A stretch of DNA of 10,406 bases from the NCBI GenBank assembly GCA_022837205.1, contig JALHEL010000031.1, positions 1-10,406 on the forward strand, written 5' to 3'. Shown one piece after another: positions 1-6,517 of the stretch. Below the pieces are notes generated by a model. The model had not been told where the DNA came from. It searched no databases and saw nothing but the letters and a program-made list of their open reading frames with translations. This DNA is from Leptolinea sp. (lineage in GTDB: Bacteria > Chloroflexota > Anaerolineae > Anaerolineales > Anaerolineaceae). How positions within the stretch are numbered: position 1 is the first letter of the stretch; every line of letters begins with the position of its first letter. A program made the translations under genes and the position numbers.

Positions 1-1196
1 TGCTTTGAAAAATTAATCCGATAATCGGCGGTGTTTTGTGAGGGTGCTCTGAGATAGGACCAACAACTCAGCGCAACCGGAATCGATTGATCCGGAGAAG
101 CATTTTGCAGCATTCCGTGCGTTATTCTCAACGCCTGATCCAGCGTGGCGGAATATCCCGTGGCCAATTCTGTTTCAAACGGGCCTTTTCCACGCAACCA
201 TCCTTTTACCCCCGGGAACAACCATTGGATCCCAAAGATATCGATTTTCCGGCAACATTTTGTAACCATCTCTTCGTTCCAGCGAACGGCCGATCCCAAT
301 GACGGATCCGCACCCGTCAAAATTATCTTTATGTCGGGATTCAGAGAGCGAAGCCTTTCCGAAAGATCATTTATTTTGTCTGCAGTCTCTTCCGCGGAAA
401 TACCGGATTCAAAGCCGTCCCCGACAAAGAAATCAAAATACCAAACGGGCTTCCACCAATCTTCAGACCGGAGTGACCCGAATGCCGATTGCGCAACTTC
501 CGTGATTTCTCTGCCGCAATAATGGTTGAGGTCGATTCGTATATGCGGAGAAGCTTCAAGCGTTTTGCATAATTTCAAAAAACATTTCAACGCCGTGCCA
601 TCCGCTTCCATACGTCCGAAATCCACCGGTAAGCGAAATCCCAACGATTGAGGTCTGATATCTTTGAGCATGGATACGACCGCCGGCTGCAGTTCTGCGT
701 TTTCGGAATTAAACCATAATGAATAGGTTTGGCGATTATCAAAAGGGAAAAAAGAGAATCCCAACGTTTGATTTTCACGCCGGCCGATTATAGCCTGTGA
801 ATCGACCATTAGATCTTCGTCGAAATCTCTCGCAAAGAGACGTAAAACTCTCCACTTATGTTTCGATTGCGGTTTTTCCGGTGCCGGAATACGGTTCCCC
901 GTCGTTAATCGTCCGATTTCAACCGTATTCAGACCGATTTTAACATCGTCTTGATCCGACAAGGGCATCGGTGCGGGAAGGCGCATGGTACTTCCCATTT
1001 CGGAGAAGAGCGGGAAGCAAATATCTTTTCCGCAAAGCGAGAGATCAATTTTCTTTCCGTTAATCCAGATTTCATAAGATGAAATCGTCAAATCAAACAG
1101 ATGATTTGTGATCTCGATACAACCGGCAGGATCTGCCGGAATCGAGACTTTTAAATATTCGGTAATGAGATGATATTGATCGTTTTTTTCAGCCAT
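1..1196 (-). CDS. GH51-like (alpha-L-arabinofuranosidase-related) protein, C-terminus cut by window edge
   Basis: An uninterrupted frame of 398 codons runs from ATG at 1196-1194 off the left edge, so the 3' end is missing. An AAAGGGGAG ribosome site lies 7 bases before the ATG. By eye, residues about 165-380 follow the GH51 TIM-barrel order. A helix before the first sugar-binding strand ends in GFRLP at 187-190, where GH51 has RyPGG. A 'F.kLC..l.A.P.I.idLN' segment at 206-224 matches GH51 'Ef...c..lGA.p.iavNlG'. A 'YFDFFVGDGFE' strand at 253-263 sits at the GNE acid/base position, followed by a long helix and 'IILTGADP' (291-298). 'IPVALSCWSY' at 372-381 sits at the DEWN nucleophile position. 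Neither catalytic Glu is present, and the loop around the usual PGG..W is shortened. There is no signal peptide, so it is probably cytoplasmic. It may be a non-catalytic or repurposed relative. The fold assignment is my own alignment from memory and is tentative. Confidence 0.5.
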   Translation of the reverse strand, partial: MAEKNDQYHLITEYLKVSIPADPAGCIEITNHLFDLTISSYEIWINGKKIDLSLCGKDICFPLFSEMGSTMRLPAPMPLSDQDDVKIGLNTVEIGRLTTGNRIPAPEKPQSKHKWRVLRLFARDFDEDLMVDSQAIIGRRENQTLGFSFFPFDNRQTYSLWFNSENAELQPAVVSMLKDIRPQSLGFRLPVDFGRMEADGTALKCFLKLCKTLEASPHIRIDLNHYCGREITEVAQSAFGSLRSEDWWKPVWYFDFFVGDGFESGISAEETADKINDLSERLRSLNPDIKIILTGADPSLGSAVRWNEEMVTKCCRKIDIFGIQWLFPGVKGWLRGKGPFETELATGYSATLDQALRITHGMLQNASPDQSIPVALSCWSYLRAPSQNTADYRINFSK

Positions 1197-1425
1197 ATGG
1201 CGGCTCCCCTTTTTTAAGTTTAACCGAAAAAACGACGAATCGAGGAGATTTGGTCCGGCTTTGAGATCGGTCGCCGATCATAAAATGTCCGCAATAATCA
1301 ATAAGGAAGACTTCAGGCACCGGATCATTTTTATATAAGCGTTTGAATTTGGACAACCTGTCGTATCGATCCGAAGTTTTCGACAAAATTTGCCCGATTT
1401 TTATTTCCGAAAACCGAATCGGTTT
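1189..1425 (-). pseudogene. possible ParB-like domain remnant or start-less small ORF
   Basis: A 78-codon stretch open on the minus strand, from just after the hpf terminator to a TGA at 1191-1189. Its pattern recalls small ParB/Srx-fold proteins: a 'PIRFSEIKI' strand, then 'RYDRLSKFKRLYKNDPVPEV', then 'LIDYCGHFMIGD'. Where the family has the DG.HR signature there is only DRSQSR, so the key Gly-His residues are absent. No ATG or GTG precedes the first strand. The next usable in-frame start is a TTG inside it (1386-1384), or one 75 bases upstream that would place the terminator stem inside the gene. Its stop overlaps the next gene's start as ATGGCTGA, the arrangement seen in translational coupling. 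A weak promoter-like pair (TTGTCC and TATAAA, 15-base spacing, 1330-1356) lies inside it. The most economical reading is a decayed gene, but a chance open frame cannot be excluded. Confidence 0.27.
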
Positions 1426-1459
1426 AAAAAAGAAAGGCGCTTCCGTCCGGAGGCGCCTT
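1424..1459 (-). terminator. intrinsic terminator of the pilin-comF-hpf operon
   Basis: On the minus strand, arms at 1459-1453 and 1440-1434 form a perfect 7-bp stem (AAGGCGC with GCGCCTT). A further TCC/GGA pairing lies inside the loop. The stem is followed at once by TCTTTTTT (1433-1426). It begins about 25 bases after the hpf stop codon, the normal place for a factor-independent terminator. Confidence 0.85.
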
Positions 1460-1484
1460 GATGATCGGTGATCAATTCGGTTTA

Positions 1485-2051
1485 CTACCCGACAACACAA
1501 TCAATTAATCCGTAAGTGCCGTCATGCCGTTTATAGAGCACATTTACCGAAGCGGTTTCACCGTTATAAAAGACAAAGAATTCATCATGTCCGAGGAGCT
1601 GCATCTGTTCGATGGCTTCCTGCTCGTTCATCGGCACCAGATTAAACTTCTTACGCCGGACAATAAGCGGTTGCTCCTCTTCTTCCCCTTCCAATTTTTC
1701 TCCGGTGGTTTCTCCGGTAAGCGCGGTAACTTTTTCATTCCGCCCGCGAATTCGCTTCCCTTTGAAACGATCAATCTGACGAAGCATTTTATCCAGTGAA
1801 CTGTCAAAAGCGGCAAAAATATCTTCGGCGCGTTCCTCTGTACGAAGAATATACCCTTTGCCGCGGATGGTAATCTGAGCGACATATCGATCGGCGGCAT
1901 TTCTGGCTGACTTGACATAAGCGAGGTCGACTTTCATGTCATCCACATCGGGAAGAAATTTCTCAATTTTTACAATTTTCTTATTGATATATTCCTCAAC
2001 CCGATCAGAAACTTCCATGTTCTTTGCGAAAATAATAGATTTCTTTTCCAT
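1485..2051 (-). CDS. hpf: long-form ribosome hibernation promoting factor (HPF/RaiA family)
   Basis: A 188-residue protein that binds the decoding channel of the 30S subunit and pairs 70S ribosomes into inactive 100S dimers during slow growth or stress. Residues 1-100 form the S30AE domain, with the expected N-terminal start (SIIFAKNMEVSDRV), a basic second half and the 'AEDIFAAFDSSLDKMLRQI' helix. Residues about 101-130 are a charged linker with an acidic run. Residues 132-183 are the long-form C-terminal dimerisation domain, beginning RRKKFNLVPMNEQEA and ending with an HDGTYGLI strand. Length is typical of long HPF. An AGGAGG (2068-2063) lies 11 bases before the ATG. It is the last gene of an operon, 38 bases after comF, and is closed by a strong terminator. 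Proximity of comF-type genes and hpf is also known from Firmicutes. Confidence 0.96.
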   Translation of the reverse strand: MEKKSIIFAKNMEVSDRVEEYINKKIVKIEKFLPDVDDMKVDLAYVKSARNAADRYVAQITIRGKGYILRTEERAEDIFAAFDSSLDKMLRQIDRFKGKRIRGRNEKVTALTGETTGEKLEGEEEEQPLIVRRKKFNLVPMNEQEAIEQMQLLGHDEFFVFYNGETASVNVLYKRHDGTYGLIDCVVG

Positions 2052-2089
2052 GAGCTTGTGTTCCTCCTGAATAAATAATTATTCGTACT

Positions 2090-2815
2090 TCAATCTTTTA
2101 ATGAATCTGTCGTCGCAACACTTAAGCAAAAAACGTCTTTCGCACCGGATGCTTTTAAAGTTCCGGCGCATTCGTTGAACGTTGAGCCGGTCGTCATCAC
2201 GTCATCGATTACCAAAATATTTTTTCCTCTCACCAGGATGGGTTCCGCCTGAAAAGCTCCCCGCAGGTTCTCTATCCGCTCCGTACGGCCCAATCCGACT
2301 TGAGAATCGGTGTCTTGTTTTTTGCGGAGGGCTCCCTTCAGATACGGTTTCCGAATCGCTTTTGCCAGCGGCTTGGCGATCCATTCGGACTGATTAAATC
2401 CGCGCTCGTTCATTTTTTCCTTTGACAACGGAACGGCGATTACAAAATCCGGTTCCCAATTTTGCTTTAAGTATACAGATAATAAATAATTTGCAAATAC
2501 CTGTGAAATCTCCAGATTGCCGGAATATTTTAACTGATGGATCGCTTCTCTGACGATCCCCTGATATAAAAAGGCGGCTCTGGCGGAAGTAAAACGCATC
2601 TCTTGCGACCGGCAGGTTTTGCACCCATCCAGCGGATCGAAAGGCTTTCCGCAAATTCGGCAAACAGGTTCTTCGAGCAAAGTTAAGGATTTTCGGCAGC
2701 TCGGGCAAATGACTGCTCCTTTGATTCCGCATCCGCAGCATGACGGCGGGAAAATCCAATCCAGGATTTCCCATGCAATTGTTTTTTGGTTCTGCCGAAG
2801 ATGGGTATTCACCAT
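2090..2815 (-). CDS. comF: ComF-family phosphoribosyltransferase-like protein
   Basis: A 241-residue ComF homologue. The N-terminus carries a zinc-binding cluster (Cys26/27/29, Cys37/40, Cys52/55, Cys65/68). The C-terminal half is a type I phosphoribosyltransferase fold. It includes 'AVPLSKEKMNERGFNQ' (127-142), a 'DTDSQVGLGRTERIENLRGAF' region (168-188), and the PRPP-binding loop LVIDDVMTTGST (201-212). In naturally competent bacteria ComF proteins are needed for handling incoming single-stranded DNA in the cytoplasm; the exact reaction is not settled. The ATG at 2815 lies 18 bases after the pilin stop, with a weak AAAAGGGA site. A GTG one codon in is also possible. An earlier ATG (2823) is out of frame and quickly terminated. 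It is the middle gene of the pilin-comF-hpf operon. Whether it serves DNA uptake here is inference, though the pilin neighbour is suggestive. Confidence 0.94.
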   Translation of the reverse strand: MVNTHLRQNQKTIAWEILDWIFPPSCCGCGIKGAVICPSCRKSLTLLEEPVCRICGKPFDPLDGCKTCRSQEMRFTSARAAFLYQGIVREAIHQLKYSGNLEISQVFANYLLSVYLKQNWEPDFVIAVPLSKEKMNERGFNQSEWIAKPLAKAIRKPYLKGALRKKQDTDSQVGLGRTERIENLRGAFQAEPILVRGKNILVIDDVMTTGSTFNECAGTLKASGAKDVFCLSVATTDSLKD

Positions 2816-2833
2816 TCCCGCATATTATCCCTT

Positions 2834-2983
2834 TTAAACAGGCGCTGCCAAATCTTGTATGAATTGAGTGATAGCCGGTCCGAGAAGTGTAAGCAGGACA
2901 TAAATGATTACTCCGACCAAGATAATGATCAACACATATTCTAAAATTCCCTGTCCACTTTCATACGGTGAAAATCTTTTCAT
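2834..2983 (-). CDS. Flp-type (type IVb) minipilin
   Basis: A 49-residue ORF beginning MKRFSPYESGQGILEY. It has a short charged leader, then a prepilin-peptidase-type site: Gly10 before the cut, with Glu and Tyr at mature positions +5 and +6, the hallmark of Flp pilins. A continuous hydrophobic helix of about 20 residues follows (IL..VLIIILVGVIIYVLLTLLG), then a short polar tail. This is the normal size for Flp subunits, which polymerise into thin adhesive or secretion pili assembled by a Tad machine. The ATG (2983-2981) has AAAGGG 8 bases upstream. It is the first gene after a good promoter and lies 18 bases before comF. No Tad ATPase, platform or prepilin peptidase gene is in the window, so the assembly apparatus must be elsewhere if it is used as a pilin. 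Confidence 0.85.
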   Translation of the reverse strand: MKRFSPYESGQGILEYVLIIILVGVIIYVLLTLLGPAITQFIQDLAAPV

Positions 2984-3028
2984 ATTGTTTACCCTTTGTC
3001 CGGTAATAAATTATGGTGCCTTTTTCTT

Positions 3029-3058
3029 ATTGTATTCTTTTTTAATAAGGGTTGTCAA
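3029..3058 (-). promoter_or_regulatory. sigma70-type promoter for pilin-comF-hpf
   Basis: On the minus strand, a perfect -35 TTGACA (3058-3053) is followed after 18 bases by TACAAT (3034-3029), one base from the -10 consensus. The expected start near 3022 gives a leader of about 40 bases before the pilin ATG. The spacer is AT-rich. No competing promoter is evident between this site and hpf. Confidence 0.8.
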
Positions 3059-3085
3059 TCCGTCCGTCCGTTTTCGCTCATTTCC

Positions 3086-3106
3086 AATCGATGAAAAGAA
3101 TCGATT
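3086..3106. repeat. inverted repeat upstream of the pilin promoter, possible operator
   Basis: AATCGAT (3086-3092) and ATCGATT (3100-3106) form perfect 7-base inverted arms around a 7-base spacer. The repeat lies 28 bases upstream of the pilin promoter -35, where an activator could bind. It has no U-tract and is not a terminator. The rest of the 2984-3244 gap shows only the promoter, a short CGTC iteration at 3059-3069, and no clear terminator after larC. The regulatory role is inferred from position only. Confidence 0.3.
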
Positions 3107-3244
3107 ATCCATGGGATATCTGGATGCTCGAATGCCGAAGATTCGCAAACATGAGGCACCTGATTTAAGAAACATTTAAGCTTCTCAGGCGACAACTCCC
3201 TGTATCCCGTCGGCGTTCATCCCCGTATCAGCTTTTGAACAGGA

Positions 3245-4429
3245 TCAAACGTGTTTTAAGATTCGCCGTTGCACTTCCAGTAAAGGAAGTCCCGTCTGTG
3301 CGGAAATACGCTCACATTCATCATATTCGGGATGAACGGAAAGCGTCTCCCCGTTCATGATTTTTGTTTTCGCGCGGACGGGTCCGAATTCCGTTTCCAA
3401 AGTGACGATTTTGCGATCCGCTTTGTGTCTGCGAACGGCATGAACGCGTACGCCCAACGTAGTTGTCTGCCTCAGGATTAATTCGCTGATTTTATCCTCA
3501 TCCGCACGGTTGGCGATAACCGACAATTGAACGGCCGGGCGATTTTTTTTCATCTGAATCGGCGTGAAAAATGCATCCAACGCTCCCGCTTCCAGGATCC
3601 GATTTAAAACCGATCCCAATTGTTCCGGTGTCATATCATCCAGATTGGTGGAGAGTTCGATGCAGGACTCGGATTCCGTTTCGGAATCCCCGATAAACAC
3701 ACGCAAAATGTTCGGGTGGGGAAAATCCGCCGAACCGGCACCGGTGCCGTAATGAGTCAGAGTCATTTCCGGTTGGTCAAATTCGGCGAAGGCAGCCAAA
3801 ATGCCGGCTCCGGTGGGGGTAACCAGCTCTTTGGCGACGGAAGAAGGTTTAATTTTGGCATGCATATCCCGTAACAACCAAGCGGTTGCGGGAGCCGGAA
3901 TCGGCAACAGACCGTGTTGCGTCATGACTTCTCCGTTGCCGAGAGGCAGCGGAGAGGAAAAGATTTGATCGATTCCGAAATAATCCAGGGCAGCCGCCGC
4001 GCCGACGATATCCAGAATCGAATCCGTTGCACCGACCTCATGGAAGTGAACCTCATCGACGGGAACGTTATGGACCGAACTTTCTGCTTGGGCGATTTTC
4101 TCAAAAATCCGCAGACTTTTGGCGACAATCGATTCGGGAAGATTGCTCCCGGTAATCAGCTTGCGAATATCGGCAAAGGAACGATGCGAATGCCCGTGAA
4201 TGAGATCACCGGTATGATGATGGGGATCTTCCTGCAGGACGAACGTTACCTGACCGGCGCTGACGGCTCTTTTTTGCACTTTTCGAAAACTGACTTTTTG
4301 ATATTCCGGAAGTTCGATAAGCGAAAAGACTTTTTCAAGATCCTCCAAGGGATATCCGGCGTCCAACATCGCCGCCAAAAACATGTCACCGCTGATTCCG
4401 GAATAACAATCGCAATAAAGAATTTTCAT
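3245..4429 (-). CDS. larC: LarC, nickel-pincer cofactor biosynthesis protein (nickel insertion)
   Basis: A 394-residue LarC, the CTP-dependent cyclometallase that inserts nickel into the bis-thiocarboxylated nicotinate mononucleotide to complete the cofactor of lactate racemase LarA and related epimerases. Visible family features are an N-terminal 'YCDCYSGISGDMFLAAMLDAG' region (5-25), a His-rich stretch (70-82, likely metal handling), 'VHFHEVGATDSI.DIVGAA' (127-145) and 'ELVTPTGAG' (201-209). The C-terminal part has 'NLDDMTPEQLG' (262-272) and 'AGALDAFFTPIQMKKNRP' (281-298). Some bacteria encode larC in two frames joined by a programmed frameshift; here both halves are in one continuous frame. 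The ATG is preceded by AAGGA with a 7-base spacer. No larA, larB or larE lies beside it, so the rest of the pathway must be elsewhere. It is transcribed divergently from the solute-binding protein gene. I did not find a convincing promoter for it. Confidence 0.95.
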   Translation of the reverse strand: MKILYCDCYSGISGDMFLAAMLDAGYPLEDLEKVFSLIELPEYQKVSFRKVQKRAVSAGQVTFVLQEDPHHHTGDLIHGHSHRSFADIRKLITGSNLPESIVAKSLRIFEKIAQAESSVHNVPVDEVHFHEVGATDSILDIVGAAAALDYFGIDQIFSSPLPLGNGEVMTQHGLLPIPAPATAWLLRDMHAKIKPSSVAKELVTPTGAGILAAFAEFDQPEMTLTHYGTGAGSADFPHPNILRVFIGDSETESESCIELSTNLDDMTPEQLGSVLNRILEAGALDAFFTPIQMKKNRPAVQLSVIANRADEDKISELILRQTTTLGVRVHAVRRHKADRKIVTLETEFGPVRAKTKIMNGETLSVHPEYDECERISAQTGLPLLEVQRRILKHV

Positions 4430-4486
4430 AACGAGTCCTTGATCAAAGATATTTGTTGCTGCCGATTTCTTTTATTTCGCATAATG

Positions 4487-4516
4487 TTAACCTGATTTAG
4501 TGCAAAATGCTATAAT
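4487..4516 (+). promoter_or_regulatory. extended -10 promoter for the solute-binding protein gene and possibly the whole plus-strand series
   Basis: A consensus TATAAT at 4511-4516 is immediately preceded by TGC (extended -10). A partial -35 (TTAACC, 4487-4492) lies 18 bases upstream. Transcription would start near 4523, leaving a leader of about 60 bases before the TTG start at 4582. It sits in the divergent gap with larC. Confidence 0.72.
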
Positions 4517-4570
4517 CTAATTATGAATGTCTTTTTTTGAGCGGATTTTTCCGGGTTTCGATTTAAGAAA

Positions 4571-4575
4571 AGGAG
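4571..4575 (+). promoter_or_regulatory. ribosome binding site fixing a TTG start
   Basis: AGGAG at 4571-4575 lies 6 bases before TTG at 4582. That TTG opens a canonical signal peptide (Lys-Lys-Arg then a hydrophobic core). No ATG or GTG before the mature domain has a comparable site, so TTG is the best start. Confidence 0.75.
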
Positions 4576-4581
4576 CTGGTT

Positions 4582-5808
4582 TTGAAAAAAAGGTTCTGGC
4601 TTCAAATCTCAATTTTGCTGATCTTTCTGACTGTTACGAACGGGTTTGCGGAAGATGATCATCTGTCGGCAGTGAAAACAAATCGAATCCTGTATTTTGG
4701 AGTCGCCCCCGATTTTTTCCCTTTTGTTTATCATAACGAAGCCGGTGAATTGACCGGATTGGATATCGATTTAATGCAAGAAATCGGGCGCCGAATGGGC
4801 GTCGCGGTCGAAAACATCGAAATCGCTTATGAAGGTCTGCCGGCCGCTCTGGCGGTTCATCAGGTCGATGTGATCGGCGGTGCATTAGAGGCCGGTGAAA
4901 TGTCGAGCGAAATGTTGGATTTCTCCCGAATTTATTTTCTGGGCAATTATGGATTGATGATCTTAGGGAATTCGGAAATCCCCGACTCGATTAAAGAGGA
5001 AGACCTTTACTGGATGCGTCTCGGTGTTGAAAAGGGCGGTGCGATGGATCAGTTTGTCAAGACCAAACTGATCGGACGCGGACTGATTGATTTTCAGCAG
5101 GTGATTTATTTCGATACCGTTGCGGAAGCGGTCGATGCTTTGAATTGGAATGAAGTGGATTTGATTTTGATGGCTCGGAATACCTATAAGCGACAATATG
5201 AAATAGACGGCTCTTATCGCTTTATTTCGCCCGAATGGCTGAAGGAAAATTATGCTTTTGCTTCCTATAAAGGTTCGAATTTGATACCCGAAATCAATCG
5301 GTTATTGGATTTGATCATGGCGGATGGCACGGCGCAAAAACTCGCCGGTAAGTACGGGAATTTAATCTCTTCCCATCCGATTGCGGTTTCGCCGGATCGT
5401 CCGGAAGAAAATCAAGAGGAAATGAGCTCTGCGAAAAACGGAGAAGAACCCTGTCTGAATGCCATGCGTTTTCTTGCTGATGTAACGGTTCCGGACGGGA
5501 CAAAAATCCCTCGCGACAGCGAATTCGAGAAAACCTGGCGGGTCTACAACATCGGAACCTGCACCTGGACAAAAGATTATTTTCTGAAATATAAGGACGG
5601 AGCGTCTCTGGGCGTACAACGTATACCGGTTGTCGAAGAAGTTCACCCCGGTTCCGACTATGAATTTACCGCTGTCTTTAAAACCCCCTCCGAAACGGGT
5701 ATGACAAGGACGAGCTGGCAGATGATGACTCCCGAAGGAAAATCCTTCGGACAAACCATTTGGGTCAATATTGAGGTTACGGATGACGGGCTTTCAAAAA
5801 GCAATTGA
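4582..5808 (+). CDS. secreted family 3 solute-binding protein fused to an NBR1-type Ig-like domain
   Basis: A 408-residue exported protein. Residues 1-23 are a signal peptide (MKKRFWLQ then a hydrophobic core, probable signal peptidase I cut after GFA); there is no lipobox cysteine. Residues about 37-265 form an SBP_bac_3 domain: 'ILYFGVAPDFFPFVYHNEAGELTGLDIDLMQEIGRRMGV', then 'GLPAALAVHQVDVIGGA', 'DFSRIYFLGNYGLMIL' and a closing 'LLDLIMADGTAQKLAGKYG'. Members usually bind amino acids or other small polar solutes for ABC uptake or sensing. An acidic linker (about 268-290) leads to an NBR1-like Ig domain (291-401). This holds 'DVTVPDGTKIPRDSEFEKTWRV.NIGTCTW' and 'SWQMMTPEGKSFG', a module frequent in surface proteins of Anaerolineae. 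No permease or ATPase gene adjoins, so it may be an orphan receptor or depend on a distant transporter. The ligand cannot be told. Confidence 0.9.
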   Translation: MKKRFWLQISILLIFLTVTNGFAEDDHLSAVKTNRILYFGVAPDFFPFVYHNEAGELTGLDIDLMQEIGRRMGVAVENIEIAYEGLPAALAVHQVDVIGGALEAGEMSSEMLDFSRIYFLGNYGLMILGNSEIPDSIKEEDLYWMRLGVEKGGAMDQFVKTKLIGRGLIDFQQVIYFDTVAEAVDALNWNEVDLILMARNTYKRQYEIDGSYRFISPEWLKENYAFASYKGSNLIPEINRLLDLIMADGTAQKLAGKYGNLISSHPIAVSPDRPEENQEEMSSAKNGEEPCLNAMRFLADVTVPDGTKIPRDSEFEKTWRVYNIGTCTWTKDYFLKYKDGASLGVQRIPVVEEVHPGSDYEFTAVFKTPSETGMTRTSWQMMTPEGKSFGQTIWVNIEVTDDGLSKSN

Positions 5809-5975
5809 CACGGCGCTTGGTGCGAGTTTTGTCTGCGACGGATAAGGTAAAATTGGGAAGAACGGCTGTCTTAACAGGCAGCGATTTACGGAAATTATTG
5901 ATTATCGAAAGAATGAACAATTTAAAAGAAAAATATGCGGGGATGGAAGATAAGGAGGATAAATGGAAAATTTAA
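5805..5975 (+). CDS. possible 56-residue protein of unknown function
   Basis: An open frame starting at a TTG that overlaps the solute-binding protein stop (TTGA, 5805-5808). It ends 13 bases inside the next gene. The product is basic at the N-terminus (MTRRLVRVLSATDKVKLGRT), then has a 'DLRKLLIIERMNNLKEKY' helix-like stretch and an acidic/basic tail. Both junctions overlap, as in coupled operon genes, and the frame fills almost all of an otherwise empty 154-base gap. Against it, there is no good ribosome site before the TTG, no recognisable domain, and the frame is short enough to arise by chance. An internal TTG (5829) or ATG (5913) could also start a shorter product. The gap also holds a weak 6-bp hairpin (5865-5882) without a T-tract, which I do not call a terminator. 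Confidence 0.28.
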   Translation: MTRRLVRVLSATDKVKLGRTAVLTGSDLRKLLIIERMNNLKEKYAGMEDKEDKWKI

Positions 5976-6514
5976 ATGACCTCGTCAAGTCCGGGAAGAA
6001 CAGTTTCCAGGAATTAATGGAAAAAATCCCTGGGATTAAGGGATATAAGGCGAAAGAAGATCGCCGTGATACAGACAAAATTATTCGTGAAGAAATTGCC
6101 AAAAAATTCGAGGAAGAATGGTCCAGGATTTCGGCGATTCAACGTGATTTGATTAAAGCCGGAAATCTCAATGCGGTTTCCGATTTGGAAAGTGCGGCGA
6201 TTAAAATTCGGCAATTTACCGATCGAATCAAGACAGCCCCCTATGGATACGCCGGATTGTTGGATGCCATAAAAGTGGATGACGCCGCCTTGACACGGCT
6301 ATATGATTATGATTTGTACTTACTGAAGATGGCGGATACCGTCAAAGCTTCTGTAGATGAAGTGGAAAAAGCGGTCGCAGCCGATCCGGATAATATTAAA
6401 AACGCGATCAGTCAGTTGACAAAAGCCGCGCAGGATAGCCTGACGGCATTTAACCAGCGTACCGAAGTCATAATCGGTGCAAGTGATCTTAATTCGGGAA
6501 AATCAGGAGAATAA
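5963..6514 (+). CDS. helical protein of unknown function, partner of the SPFH gene
   Basis: A 183-residue soluble protein with no signal peptide or membrane segment. It is almost entirely helix-forming and charged: 'FQELMEKIPGIKGYKAKEDRRDTDKIIREEIAKKFEEEWSRI' near the N-terminus, a central 'LESAAIKIRQFTDRIKTAPYGYAGLLDAIKVD', and a C-terminal 'VKASVDEVEKAVAADPDNIKNAISQLTKAAQDSLTAFNQRTEVI'. Coiled-coil contacts are likely. I do not recognise a named domain. An AAGGAGG (5952-5958) stands 4 bases before the ATG. Its stop is only 3 bases before the SPFH gene's ATG, so the two are almost certainly co-translated. A job in binding or regulating the SPFH oligomer is inferred from this coupling only. 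Confidence 0.88.
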   Translation: MENLNDLVKSGKNSFQELMEKIPGIKGYKAKEDRRDTDKIIREEIAKKFEEEWSRISAIQRDLIKAGNLNAVSDLESAAIKIRQFTDRIKTAPYGYAGLLDAIKVDDAALTRLYDYDLYLLKMADTVKASVDEVEKAVAADPDNIKNAISQLTKAAQDSLTAFNQRTEVIIGASDLNSGKSGE

Positions 6515-6517
6515 AGA

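Noticed and set aside
145..522. 125-codon plus-strand ORF near the left edge
   Set aside because: It is antisense to the long minus-strand GH51-like frame, which is open throughout and has a ribosome site; the composition is not protein-like.
1189..1500. 103-codon minus-strand ORF starting at a TTG inside hpf
   Set aside because: Its first third runs through the strong hpf terminator and has no ribosome site. Only the part after the terminator (from 1425) has any protein-like character, and that is listed separately at low confidence.
3178..3244. Terminator after larC
   Set aside because: Only imperfect short repeats (such as GATACGGGG and ACGGGATAC on the minus strand) are visible; there is no stable stem followed by a T-tract.
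3914..4495. 193-codon plus-strand ORF opposite larC
   Set aside because: It is antisense to an unmistakable larC frame, has no recognisable domain, and runs into the divergent promoter region; it is a shadow frame.
5805..5853. Promoter suggested by TTGACA at 5805-5810 or TAAAAT at 5848-5853
   Set aside because: The TTGACA has no -10 at 16-18 bases (TTTGTC), and the TAAAAT has no -35 at the right distance.
5865..5882. Hairpin between the solute-binding protein and helical protein genes as a terminator
   Set aside because: The stem is only 6 bp with a G-T pair and is not followed by a T-tract.
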